Source of the DNA: an uncultured Parabacteroides sp.
GTDB lineage: Bacteria; Bacteroidota; Bacteroidia; Bacteroidales; Tannerellaceae
DNA length: 55,085 nt
Direction: 5' to 3'
Assembly: GCA_949289155.1 (NCBI GenBank)
Contig: CASEMX010000024.1
Coordinates: 1-55,085, forward strand
The notes under the pieces: generated by a model
The model's database searches: none
Told to the model about the DNA's origin: nothing
What the model saw: the letters and a program-made list of their open reading frames with translations, nothing else
Shown: positions 45,801-54,248 of the stretch, in pieces
Position numbering within the stretch: the stretch's first letter is position 1
How the letters are laid out: each line of letters opens with the position of its first letter
Translations under genes and position numbers: made by a program

Positions 45801-48385
45801 GGCCGGGCGAGACAATTCACGTATCGATTCCTTCGACTGAAGGGAGCCTGGCTATAGTTAGCGTACAAACCGGTTCGAAAGTCCTGTCTGTGGAGGAATA
45901 TGCTTGCAGTGAAGGAAAGACGGCCATTCAGATTCCGGTGACGAGGGAGATGGAACCGAATGCTTATTTGTTCATTACTTTATTACAACCGCACGGATTG
46001 ACGGATAATGACTTGCCGATTCGAATGTATGGCGTTGTTCCGTTCGAAGTAACGTCAGAAGAAAGTAGGCTATTTCCAAAAATAGAGACTGTTGACGAAT
46101 GGAAGCCCGAAACAATTTGCCAAGTGACGGTATCTGAAGAGAAAGGCAGAGAAATGGCCTATACTTTGGCGATTGTTGATGAGGGTTTGTTGGATTTGAC
46201 CCATTTCCCGACACCCGACCCGTGGACTGCTTTCCACGCTCGTGAAGCATTAGGAGTGCATACATGGGATTTATATAATTATGTATTGGGTGCTTATGGC
46301 GGACGCATCGAACAGTTGTTCAGTATTGGCGGAGATGATGCATTGAATAAAGGACCGAAAGCCGTAGTCAATCGGTTTACTCCGGTAGTTCGCTTTTTAG
46401 GTCCCTTCTCTTTGCGGAAAGGAGAGCGTAAAACTCATACGTTATCCATGCCGAACTATAATGGCCGGGTACGTATCATGGTTGTTGCTACAAACGGAAC
46501 GGCTTATGGAGATACAGAAAAGAGTGTATTGGTCAGAAAGCCGGTTATGTTGTTAGGAACATTGCCGCGCGTCATCGGAACTGAGGAGGAAATGGTTATT
46601 CCGGCTACGGTCTTTGCGACAGAAGAACAGGTAGGAGATGTACAGGTGACGATTCAAACGTCGGATGAGATGGATATTGTCGGGGAAAAGGCCAAGCAAC
46701 TTCATTTTGAGTCGAAAGAGGATCGCACGGTTACCTTCCGAGTGAAAGTAAAGGGTGAACCGGGTACGGGACATATTCGATTGACTGCCACATGGAAGGG
46801 AGAAAAGTCTGTATATGAAGCTGATTTGAGGATACGTTCGGTATCGACGAAACAGGTTGAGGTTATCCAAGCGACCATAGATGCCGGAAAAACGTGGAAA
46901 CAGGAGTTATCCCTGAACGGGCAGCAAGGAAGTAATCAAGTGGAAGTAGAGATAGCTCGTATCCGACCCGTGAATTTAACAGCGCGTTTGTCGGAGTTGG
47001 TTGATTATCCGCATAGTTGCTTGGAGCAGTTGGTTTCAAAAGCATTTCCGCATCTTTATTTGTCGGAATTCATGGTGCTGACTGCACAGCAATCGGCAGA
47101 AAGTGAAAAAATGGTACAGCAAGTTATCAGCCGGTTGCGGTCGTACCAGACTGCCTCCGGGTCGTTTGCTTATTGGCCCGGACAAACCAGCACGAATGCT
47201 TGGGGAAACATCTATGCACTGCATTTTTTGTTGGCAGCTGAGGCGCAAGGCTATGCAATTCCCGCGTCGATGAAACAACAAGCGTTGAATGATTTGCGAC
47301 GGATTGCTTCGAATTGGAAAACTCCGTCGGTTCCACTGGTTAGGGAATCGGAGATGCAGATCCAAGCATACCGTTTATATGTCATTGCACTTGCCGGACA
47401 AGCTGATATAGGTGCAATGAATCGGATGAAAGCGCTCCGGCTTCAACAGATGGATAAAGAATGGTTGGCGTTAGCTTATGCAGAAATTGGCAGACAGGAC
47501 GTGGCAAAGGAGTTATTGAACCAAATGGAAGAAGTGGGTAGTGCTGTATTGACCGGAATAGATGGGACATTCGGTTCGGAATTACGGAACGATGCCATCC
47601 GATTGTTGTTGCGTTGCGCATTGGATAGGCAATCCGAACAGCTTCCGTTAGTAAATCGTTTGTCAGAACGCCTTTCTTCTGACGAATGGCTGAATACGCA
47701 GGAGACATCGTTTGCTATTTTGGCTTTGGCGGACTATTATCGGAAATATCAGCCCGCTGCTGGCGAGATGGAATTCGTATATCGCTATTCGGATATAGAA
47801 GAGACTGTTCGGACGCCAGAAGTGATTTGGGCAAATCAACCTATGAAGGATGGAGATAAAGGACATTTCCCGCTGCAGATACAGAATACAGGGGAATCGA
47901 CCCTGCATCTTCTGGCGAAAGTCTCCGGAGAACATCCACAGGAAAAGATAGCTGCTTCGCAGAATGGGATACGTTTGATGGTCGATTATAAGACAATGGA
48001 GGAACTGCCTCTATCTGTTTCTGATTTGGAGCAGGGAACAAACTTTGAAGCGAGGATAACTGTGCAGAATCCTACGGTGCAACCTTTGTCGCATTTGGCA
48101 TTGACGACGATTATTCCTTCCGGTTGGGAAATATTGAATACCCGTTTCCTTCCGGTTAGCGCGACCAAGGATACAAAAGTCAGTTATCAAGACATCCGGG
48201 ACGACCGGGTGCTGAGTTATATCGATTATCTGCCCGCAGGGAGCCAGGTAACGGTGAAGATTAACCTTTGCGCGGTTTATGCCGGTCGATTTTATTTGCC
48301 TCCTGTTACCTGTGAAGCCATGTATAATCAGATGATTCGGGCGAATACGTCAAGTAGTTGGGTAGAGGTCCGGGAATCGGATTGA
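42860..48385 (+). CDS. Bacterial alpha-2-macroglobulin lipoprotein
   Basis: 1841 residues, lipobox LTAC at the end of the signal peptide (MNRYLFPVISLLCCLLTAC). Macroglobulin-like beta domains fill the first 1100 residues (VFIYGERGVWRPGDTLNIGFMLYD; TDKEIYRPGETIHVSIP are typical MG strands), followed by the complement-like alpha-helical domain holding the thioester motif CLEQ (about residue 1385) and a C-terminal receptor-binding-like beta domain. Such proteins trap proteases in the periplasm to protect the cell. The usual class I partner pbpC is not beside it. Confidence 0.92.
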   Translation: MNRYLFPVISLLCCLLTACSHRVAEELSYNPYIEAFTSGDVSRFTSPTVILTEPIPADKAQDWEKYVHLTPDPEGSWSFDGERTFVFKPKQSLERDTRYRLSVDIAAWREVSEQKYRKFEHTFRTVPLRVRADWVSLDMNREHEGNFDVTCAVYSSDRELPETIESLVGATLMTDLRWQHSADGRKHLLTLENIPPRSQTIKLQVLPNKWDVPEDDLLQFDMPLGEEFTVYRVDYIQEPERYVEVTFTQPLDEAQTLQGLAYLQSDKQGIVTVSGNKLRLYPDQKEQRSLEVILKAELKSRSGQLLGKEMSYPIEENEGLPAVRFVGDGVILPQSARLSVPFQAIGLKGVVVRVLKIGEQNIGQFLQTNQLDGTGELMRVGRLLTRQVIFLDEYSYDLKRWNTFALDLNRLIQPEPGAIYRIILSFDETLSAFACPERKEWTKTEILARNELAFKEEANRFDEGGWYYQEGGEQDWSLYRYQDRNNPCTPSYYFNRSEGKNILATNIGLMAMAGTDGKMIVLAHYLQHTEPMEGVLVQAFNYQRQVLAEGTTDRKGAVTFDLQRAGGKPFYLLASKGMQRSYLRVDDASALSLSTFDVGGEVLQRGVKGFIYGERGVWRPGDTLNIGFMLYDKAKMLPKSHPVRLKLYNPLGQLYQQKVSTEGLSGLYTFRIPTETDALTGVWLAKVEVGGVSFEKRLRIESIKPNRLKIQLQVPERLVRDETLNIPLHVEWLQGAKAKQLKYDLKGTFISTETTFKGFENYCFTNPAQAFHTEESQLITGRTDTEGNATVQARLQVGATAPGMLLGSFVTKVYEESGDFSIDAVRMLYSPYKRYVGIDSPQQEDKPLYTGREYTYRLVSVDYEGNPVGNTELSVDIYKVNWYWWWSADQSTLANYVSSSYNKPIKHMELRTDTQGNASFPLKFEREDWGTYLILVKDKQGGHTTGLTSYYDWPDMMSRRDMSGADNASVLTFKTDKEIYRPGETIHVSIPSTEGSLAIVSVQTGSKVLSVEEYACSEGKTAIQIPVTREMEPNAYLFITLLQPHGLTDNDLPIRMYGVVPFEVTSEESRLFPKIETVDEWKPETICQVTVSEEKGREMAYTLAIVDEGLLDLTHFPTPDPWTAFHAREALGVHTWDLYNYVLGAYGGRIEQLFSIGGDDALNKGPKAVVNRFTPVVRFLGPFSLRKGERKTHTLSMPNYNGRVRIMVVATNGTAYGDTEKSVLVRKPVMLLGTLPRVIGTEEEMVIPATVFATEEQVGDVQVTIQTSDEMDIVGEKAKQLHFESKEDRTVTFRVKVKGEPGTGHIRLTATWKGEKSVYEADLRIRSVSTKQVEVIQATIDAGKTWKQELSLNGQQGSNQVEVEIARIRPVNLTARLSELVDYPHSCLEQLVSKAFPHLYLSEFMVLTAQQSAESEKMVQQVISRLRSYQTASGSFAYWPGQTSTNAWGNIYALHFLLAAEAQGYAIPASMKQQALNDLRRIASNWKTPSVPLVRESEMQIQAYRLYVIALAGQADIGAMNRMKALRLQQMDKEWLALAYAEIGRQDVAKELLNQMEEVGSAVLTGIDGTFGSELRNDAIRLLLRCALDRQSEQLPLVNRLSERLSSDEWLNTQETSFAILALADYYRKYQPAAGEMEFVYRYSDIEETVRTPEVIWANQPMKDGDKGHFPLQIQNTGESTLHLLAKVSGEHPQEKIAASQNGIRLMVDYKTMEELPLSVSDLEQGTNFEARITVQNPTVQPLSHLALTTIIPSGWEILNTRFLPVSATKDTKVSYQDIRDDRVLSYIDYLPAGSQVTVKINLCAVYAGRFYLPPVTCEAMYNQMIRANTSSSWVEVRESD

Positions 48386-48478
48386 GAAAAGATGGGATAT
48401 TTTGACGAATAGAAGGAATAAAACGCAAGAGATATTTGAAAACTTTGTGTTTTGTCCCTTATCCTCGACTTTTTCTGC

Positions 48479-48486
48479 TATCTTTG
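48479..48486 (+). promoter_or_regulatory. -7 box before the His-rich gene
   Basis: TATCTTTG. It falls inside the longest possible reading frame (from 48452), so a start at the TTG codons 48494 or 48509 is more plausible. Confidence 0.55.
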
Positions 48487-48493
48487 TCGCTCC

Positions 48494-48868
48494 TTGAGCA
48501 ATTGTAAGTTGAGCAGACTGGTCAGCACATATTTTCGATGGATATTACCCGTTATCTTTATACTTTATTATGGCGGGATTATCTCGTTTACGCACGTCCA
48601 CGTGGTGAACGGGGTGACGATTGTCCATTCCCATCCGTATAAAGGGCAGGATGCGGCGGGCGGGCATCAGCATTCGCTCCACGAGTTGCAGCTGTACCAT
48701 CAGCTGTCGGTCGTTTCGCAGGAAGACGATGCGATCCAACCGCTCGGAATACCTCCCTTCTATCCGCTCTTCGTATGCTTGCTGGACGTGGAAGTACAAG
48801 CCGATGCGACGCAGGCGGACGTATTTCCCTTTTACCTTCGCGCCCCTCCTTCTCCTGTTCATGCTTGA
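48494..48868 (+). CDS. Small His-rich membrane protein, unknown
   Basis: About 124 residues from TTG 48494; the exact start is uncertain (48452 and 48509 are also in frame). One membrane helix (STYFRWILPVIFILYYGGIISF) is followed by a His-rich stretch: THVHVVNGVTIVHSHPYKG and GGHQHSLHELQLYHQ, suited to binding zinc or copper. Similar short His-rich proteins precede TonB receptors in other Bacteroidales, as I recall. The TonB receptor gene starts 76 nt later, so metal import or sensing is the likely theme. Confidence 0.7.
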   Translation: MSNCKLSRLVSTYFRWILPVIFILYYGGIISFTHVHVVNGVTIVHSHPYKGQDAAGGHQHSLHELQLYHQLSVVSQEDDAIQPLGIPPFYPLFVCLLDVEVQADATQADVFPFYLRAPPSPVHA

Positions 48869-48944
48869 CAAACCGAGAAAACAGTACTGTGCTTTCTGTA
48901 AAGCATAGGCATAACCTATTTCATTTACAATTATAAAAACAAAC

Positions 48945-51248
48945 ATGAACAAGATACTTTTATTATGGATTAGCCTGAGCTGTATCCTGCTGGGAGCTAA
49001 GGCTGAGGACGTGCGTCCTGTGATGAACCCGTCGGACGCCAACGTGTTCGGGCACGTAATCGACAAACAATCGGGCGAGCATTTGCCCTACATTAATATA
49101 TTCCTGCAAGGGACGACCATCGGCACGGTAACGGATGCTACCGGGCATTATTCGATGACGAACCTCCCCGAAGGAACCTTTACCATCGTCATGAAGTCCA
49201 TCGGCTATCAGACGATAGAGAAGCAAATCGAATTGAAGAAGGGCAAGACCATTGAGGTGAACTTCGAGGCGGAAGAGGACGCGGTGTCGCTGGATGGCGT
49301 CGTGGTGTCGGCCAACCGGAACGAGACGACCCGCCGCATGGCGCCTTCGTTGGTGAATGTTTTGGACGCGAAAGTATTCGAGACTTCTAATGCAACCTCG
49401 TTGGCGGATGGATTGAATTTCCAGCCCGGCGTGCGTGTCGAGAATAATTGCCAGAACTGCGGCTTCCAGCAGGTGCGCATCAACGGATTGGAGGGGCCTT
49501 ATACGCAGATATTGGTCGATAGCCGTCCTATCTTTAGTGCGCTGACGGGCGTGTATGGCTTGGAACAGATTCCGGCGAATATGATTGAACGCGTGGAAGT
49601 GATGCGCGGCGGAGGTTCAGCCCTCTTCGGTGCGTCGGCCATTGCTGGGACGATTAATATCATTACCAAAGAACCTTTGCGTAATTCGGCTCAGATTGCC
49701 CATTCGTTGACGATGATTGGCGGAAGCCGCTCGGATAATAACACGACCTTGAACGCTTCGCTGGTGACGGACGACCACAAGGCGGGCATCTATCTCTTCG
49801 GGCAATCGCGCCACCGCTCGTCGTATGACCATGATGGCGATGGCTTCTCGGAGTTGGGACAAATCGATGCGCGTACGGTCGGTTTCCGTTCTTATCTGAA
49901 GACGAGCAATTATTCCAAGTTGACGTTCGAGTTCCACAATATCAGCGAATACCGCCGCGGGGGAGACCAGATAGACCGTCCGCCGCACGAAGCACTCGTG
50001 GCAGAGCAGACCGACCATATCATCAACGGCGGTGGCCTGAAGTATGACCTCTTCTCGAAGAACATGAAGCATCGTCTGAATGCCTACGCCTCTGCCCAGC
50101 ATACGAAGCGGCAAAGTTATTACGGCACGAACCAGAACCCCGACGCCTACGGGCATACGACGGACATGACTTTCGTGGGCGGCGCGCAGTATTCCTACGA
50201 GTGGGAGAAGTGCCTCTTCCTGCCGGCCACGTTCACGGGTGGCATGGAGTATAATTACGATGGCTTGAAGGATGAGATGTTAGGGTATCATCGTGTGGTG
50301 GACCAGAAGGTGCATATCGCCAGCCTCTTCTTCCAGAACGAATGGAAGAACGAGAAGTGGAGCTTCCTCGTGGGCGGCCGCTTCGACAAGCATAACCTCA
50401 TCGACCATGTGATATTCAGTCCGCGGGCTAATGTCCGTTTCAACCCGACGGAGGACATCAACCTGCGCCTCTCTTACTCCAGCGGCTTCCGTGCTCCGCA
50501 AGCATTCGACGAGGACTTGCACGTGGCGGCCGTAGGTGGTGAGGTTTCGATTATCCAATTGGCCGAAGACCTAAGCGAAGAGAAGTCCCAAAGCCTTAGT
50601 GCCTCCATCGATTTCTACCGCCGCTTGGGTGCAGTCCAGCTGAATCTGTTGGCGGAAGGATTCTATACCGACCTGCGCGACGTCTTCTATCTGCAAGAAC
50701 AAGGGACGGACGAGCAGGGCAACCAAATCATGGAGCGCCGTAACGGTTCGGGAGCCCGCGTCATGGGCGTGAACCTCGAAGGGAAGATGGCGTATGCGTG
50801 GATGCAGCTTCAGGCGGGCGTGACTATCCAGCGTAGCCGTTACAAGGAGGCGACGGCGTGGAGCGAAGACCCCAGCATCGCCCCGCAGAAGAGAATGTTC
50901 CGCACCCCCGACCTGTACGGTTATTTCACCTCGACCTTCACGCCATGGAAACCCTTGAGCATATCGCTTACGGGCACTTACACTGGCAGTATGCTCGTGC
51001 AGCACATGGCGGGCTACATCGCCCAAGACAGGGAAGAGACGACGCCCGACTTCTTCGACATGAACCTGAAAGTGGCCTACGACATCCCGCTCTATAAGAC
51101 TGTGACGCTCCAGGTGAATGCCGGCGTGCAGAACCTCTTCAATGCCTATCAGGACGACTTCGACCAAGGCAAGGACCGCGACTCGAAGTATATCTACGGC
51201 CCCGGCTTGCCGCGCAGTTATTTCGTAGGCTGTAAGATTTCCTATTGA
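48945..51248 (+). CDS. TonB-dependent receptor, Cir/BtuB-like
   Basis: 767 residues. Signal peptide (1-20), then a carboxypeptidase-regulatory-like domain (VFGHVIDKQSGEHLPYINIFLQGT, about 32-110), the plug (about 115-245; QQVRINGLEGPYTQILVDSRP, GGGSALFGASAIAGTINIITK) and a 22-strand barrel ending in an aromatic residue (CKISY). The plug resembles Cir/heme/vitamin receptors rather than SusC (no SusD partner). Linked upstream to the His-rich gene, so the ligand may be a metal complex. Confidence 0.92.
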   Translation: MNKILLLWISLSCILLGAKAEDVRPVMNPSDANVFGHVIDKQSGEHLPYINIFLQGTTIGTVTDATGHYSMTNLPEGTFTIVMKSIGYQTIEKQIELKKGKTIEVNFEAEEDAVSLDGVVVSANRNETTRRMAPSLVNVLDAKVFETSNATSLADGLNFQPGVRVENNCQNCGFQQVRINGLEGPYTQILVDSRPIFSALTGVYGLEQIPANMIERVEVMRGGGSALFGASAIAGTINIITKEPLRNSAQIAHSLTMIGGSRSDNNTTLNASLVTDDHKAGIYLFGQSRHRSSYDHDGDGFSELGQIDARTVGFRSYLKTSNYSKLTFEFHNISEYRRGGDQIDRPPHEALVAEQTDHIINGGGLKYDLFSKNMKHRLNAYASAQHTKRQSYYGTNQNPDAYGHTTDMTFVGGAQYSYEWEKCLFLPATFTGGMEYNYDGLKDEMLGYHRVVDQKVHIASLFFQNEWKNEKWSFLVGGRFDKHNLIDHVIFSPRANVRFNPTEDINLRLSYSSGFRAPQAFDEDLHVAAVGGEVSIIQLAEDLSEEKSQSLSASIDFYRRLGAVQLNLLAEGFYTDLRDVFYLQEQGTDEQGNQIMERRNGSGARVMGVNLEGKMAYAWMQLQAGVTIQRSRYKEATAWSEDPSIAPQKRMFRTPDLYGYFTSTFTPWKPLSISLTGTYTGSMLVQHMAGYIAQDREETTPDFFDMNLKVAYDIPLYKTVTLQVNAGVQNLFNAYQDDFDQGKDRDSKYIYGPGLPRSYFVGCKISY

Positions 51249-51252
51249 TATG

Positions 51253-51507
51253 GTGGGGAAGGCGACCTTGCATAAGCACCAAGGCATCCCCTTCCCGTCA
51301 CATAGGTATAGAATCAGTGCCACTGATTCTCGCTCTACCTGACTGCAAAGGATAGACTTTATAACCGAAAGGGGAGGTGGAGGTGCGTAATGAGGGGTGG
51401 CGATTTGCTTCACAATCGGTTTTTAGTAGGGGGGGAAGAGGACATGGATTGACAGAGAATACAAAATATTTGTTACTTTTGCATTGAGCAGAAATGCGTA
51501 GTCCACC
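51253..51507. other. Gap with hairpins and a promoter
   Basis: After the TonB stop a GGGAAGG/CCTTCCC hairpin (about 51254-51297) and a 10-bp perfect palindrome stem AGAATCAGTG/CACTGATTCT (51310-51330) occur. A -7 box TACTTTTG (51474-51481) with TTG near 51449 precedes the first DUF4143 remnant. Confidence 0.5.
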
Positions 51508-51555
51508 ATGGGTGTGGAAGATTTCCTCTTGATGGATATGCGGAAATTGTTTTGA
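51508..51555 (+). pseudogene. C-terminal scrap of a DUF4143 ATPase
   Basis: Fifteen codons, GVEDFLLMDMRKLF then stop, match the C-terminus of the fragment ending at 52036 (SAEDFLSMDLRKLF). All upstream coding sequence is gone. Confidence 0.7.
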
Positions 51556-51670
51556 GAAGGCTCGATTTCAAGTCAATGGATTAGGAATAATAAAAAGGAA
51601 TAACTAATGGATACATTAAGTCTCACAAAAGTAAAGTCATTGTTCATCATAACTTTAATACAAAGAGACG

Positions 51671-52036
51671 ATGGACAAAAGAAACAAACTTTGGAGACGC
51701 CAACAGATGGTGCGTGTGTTTAAAGCTCGTGCATCATTCGGGAATCAATGGAGTAAAAAGGAAAGCCATTCTTTGTGTGTTTCAGGACAAGGAATGGCTT
51801 CCTTCGTATATCGTTTTGGAGTGTTCTATTGGCGCGAACGGGACGATGAAGTGGATTTCGTTCTGCGCAAGAAAGGTTCGGTGGTCGCCATTGAGGTGAA
51901 AAGCAAGGCGGAGAAGCGAATGGATGGATTGGATAAGTTCCGTAAGCTGTTCAATCCGCAAGCAGCTTTTATCGTAGGTGATAGTGGCATCAGTGCGGAG
52001 GATTTTCTTTCGATGGATTTGAGAAAGTTGTTTTGA
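51671..52036 (+). pseudogene. DUF4143 ATPase, C-terminal remnant
   Basis: The last 70 residues (FYWRERDDEVDFVLRKKGSVVAIEVKS...SAEDFLSMDLRKLF) are the PD-(D/E)XK-like DUF4143 end of AAA_14-DUF4143 ATPases, which are about 380-450 residues long. The first 50 residues of this frame do not match the family and look like degraded, out-of-frame coding sequence. No ATPase domain remains. Confidence 0.8.
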
Positions 52037-52064
52037 AGTATGTTTATTAAGATTGTAAAGAGTC

Positions 52065-52790
52065 ATGTATAGTAATTTGTTCCATCAATTCAGTAACTTG
52101 GTTGCATTAGTGATGCAGAATCAAGCAGAAAAAGTTATTGATTTGTTAGAGTCAGATGTTATAGACACAAGGATTCTAAATGATATTGGTTGCTGTAGTT
52201 CTCCTTTGCCTCTGTATAAACTATCTTTATGTAATGCCATTCTGTTGGATAATGATAATTGGTCAAAAAGTTTTCTTCCTGTGGTTGAGCGGAACAGGCA
52301 AGGGTGTAAAACTCTTTTGGACTATTGGGGCAAGCGATGGAATTATCCTGTCAATTGTCCAATGGATTTTTCTGATTATCAAGAAATGTGTGCTCATTTT
52401 AAGGATTGGGATATGGATGGATTACTGGATGGTAATCTGGATGATCTGATCGCTTTAGGATATAATAAAGATGAAGTGGAATTATGCTATGCAATTCTTA
52501 CGTATGAACTTGGTTTAATCAGGAAGCATATTGCACTGCGGACAAATCCGAATGTTTATATATCTGGAGACATTCCTCCCGGTACTGGATACGCCTCAGA
52601 TGGAGAAAGTTATAATGCTTTAGTCTTTTGTAATACGGTTTATTGCGATGCGTTTGATTGTTACGGTTTAGCTGCTTTTTGGGAAAATGAGCAAATACAG
52701 CCGATTGAAAAGAGTAATGTATATTTACTTATCGAAGCGGCTGCATATAGAGATTTGGAAATAAAATTGAAATCTCTACTTCCAAAGTAA
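52065..52790 (+). CDS. Unknown 241-residue protein
   Basis: Intact, A+T-rich gene, no signal peptide or membrane segment. Acidic, with NQAEKVIDLLESDVIDTRILNDIGCC near the start (ankyrin-like wording), a DYQEMCAHFKDWDMDGLLDG segment and several Cys pairs. I do not recognise the family. It lies in the accessory stretch right after the DUF4143 remnant; single, small, acidic genes in such places are often immunity proteins, which is only a guess. Confidence 0.6.
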   Translation: MYSNLFHQFSNLVALVMQNQAEKVIDLLESDVIDTRILNDIGCCSSPLPLYKLSLCNAILLDNDNWSKSFLPVVERNRQGCKTLLDYWGKRWNYPVNCPMDFSDYQEMCAHFKDWDMDGLLDGNLDDLIALGYNKDEVELCYAILTYELGLIRKHIALRTNPNVYISGDIPPGTGYASDGESYNALVFCNTVYCDAFDCYGLAAFWENEQIQPIEKSNVYLLIEAAAYRDLEIKLKSLLPK

Positions 52791-52836
52791 TTTTCTGTTA
52801 TGATATAGCTTGGGCGGATGAAGTCGTTCTTGGTCT

Positions 52837-53532
52837 CTATTTGTTTTGGAACATCGGCCATGCTGCATGCAACTGGATGTTAGCTTCTTTATTATAAATG
52901 ATTCTTTCATGAGGCATCAAAGGGTTATAAGGAGCCCATTTCCATTCGAAATGACCTTTAATAAAGTCTGTCAGTTGCTTCCCGTATGCATTAAATACAG
53001 CTGAAAGCCCATTCTTGACGACGACAAATTCCGGTCCGTTTAACGGACAAAGCACATCATTAATCGGTGTTTTGAAGAGAGGTGTCAGTGTCTGTTCATT
53101 TAGAAGGAAAGGATGTCCGTTTTTTTCGCATCTTACAAAGTTCTTTCCGATTCGATATATACCTTAGTCTGTATCCGGCAATCTGAGATTGTATGTGATT
53201 GAAGTGAACCTTACATTCTTTGAATGAATCGTGATAGATAGGTTCGTAGTCAGGAATATGTACGTCCCCTTGGGCTATAATGGAAGATGGGTCATTAGGA
53301 ATAGATTTGTCAAAAGCCACTGTGTAGGGCGAATTCTACGTCATAGACTAGAAGCTCGAATCTTATTTTGCTACAATCTTCGTCATACTGCAATTCAAAA
53401 CAGTCAATAGGACTTTGGATAAGCAGGCTTTCTTCAGGTGTTCAATGGTTTTCTTAGCAAATTCGATGGACAATTGAATGTTGTCTGTTTGTCTGGAATT
53501 ATGCTTAATGATATGTGTAATGTCAACTCCCA
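52837..53532 (-). pseudogene. Unknown protein, multiply frameshifted
   Basis: From ATG 53532 (MGVDITHIIKH...) the coding sequence continues through at least three frame changes: IDCFELQYDEDCSKIRFELL, then FDKSIPNDPSSIIAQGDVHIPDYEP, then GKNFVRCEKNGHPFLLNEQ, then LCPLNGPEFVVVKNGLSAVFNAYG to the stop at 52837. Each segment reads as normal protein. The parent would be about 230 residues; function unknown. Confidence 0.75.
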
Positions 53533-53544
53533 TAATTTTGTACT

Positions 53545-54136
53545 TTATTTGTTTGATATGAGTTTTTCCACGAGCGGCACATAATACTCCCGCACCTCCT
53601 CCGCCGTAGGTGTATGCGCGCCGGGGAAGTGATAAGCATGGGTATAGTGTTGCAGGAACAACGGTTCAAAGTGGGCCAAATGGTCATTCTCTCCGAATAG
53701 TCCCCAGATGCGGTCGGTCATTTCCAATTGATAATCATCCCATTGATGCGCTTGTATGTCGGCAAGTTCATCTATCAACGATTGGTCTATTACGAAATAT
53801 TGTCGTCTGTTCGCTCGTGGTGATTTGTACTCATGTGCTCTGATGCGCTCGGAAAGGAAACGGGTCATTTTAAAATAGGGATTACCCAATAGGGCAGGTA
53901 TTCCTAAACGTGACCACTATCTGCGCCAAGAAAGAGCTATTGCTATTGCCCACCAATATATCGGGATGCTCACACTCACAAAGTCTTGTAATAAAAGCCA
54001 ATGCTTTGCGAGGGTGAAGCGGAAGATCGGGTGTGAGGACTTCCGCCTTACTTTCGAATGCTTGCTTCAATGCTTGGGCAGGTATGCAACTGCCCGAAGC
54101 AAAGAAACCGTGGAGGAAAAGGATTTTTGTCGTCAT
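53545..54136 (-). pseudogene. YqiA-like alpha/beta hydrolase, frameshifted
   Basis: The N-terminal half (MTTKILFLHGFFASGSCIPAQ..., serine nucleophile in VGNSNSSFLAQ) ends early; the C-terminal half continues in another frame from RLGIPALLGNPYFKMTRFL to stop 53545. One base change near 53900 separates them. YqiA-type esterases are about 190 residues, matching the combined length. Conserved NGS around the nucleophile is here NSS, another sign of decay. Confidence 0.8.
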
Positions 54137-54160
54137 CATTGCTCGTTTTGGAGATGTTTT

Positions 54161-54222
54161 CAGTATCATTTACAGTATCACTTTCGCTTTTTACAGTATC
54201 ATTTTGTGCTTTGCTGATACTG
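54161..54222. repeat. CAGTATCA boxes and hairpin
   Basis: CAGTATCA occurs at 54161, 54173 and 54194, and inverted as TGATACTG at 54215. The last two form a 12-bp stem TTTACAGTATCA/TGATACTGTAAA. It lies between the RhuM and YqiA-like pseudogenes; an operator or terminator role is possible. Confidence 0.5.
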
Positions 54223-54248
54223 TAAAATTCTATCTTTTAATTCTTGTC

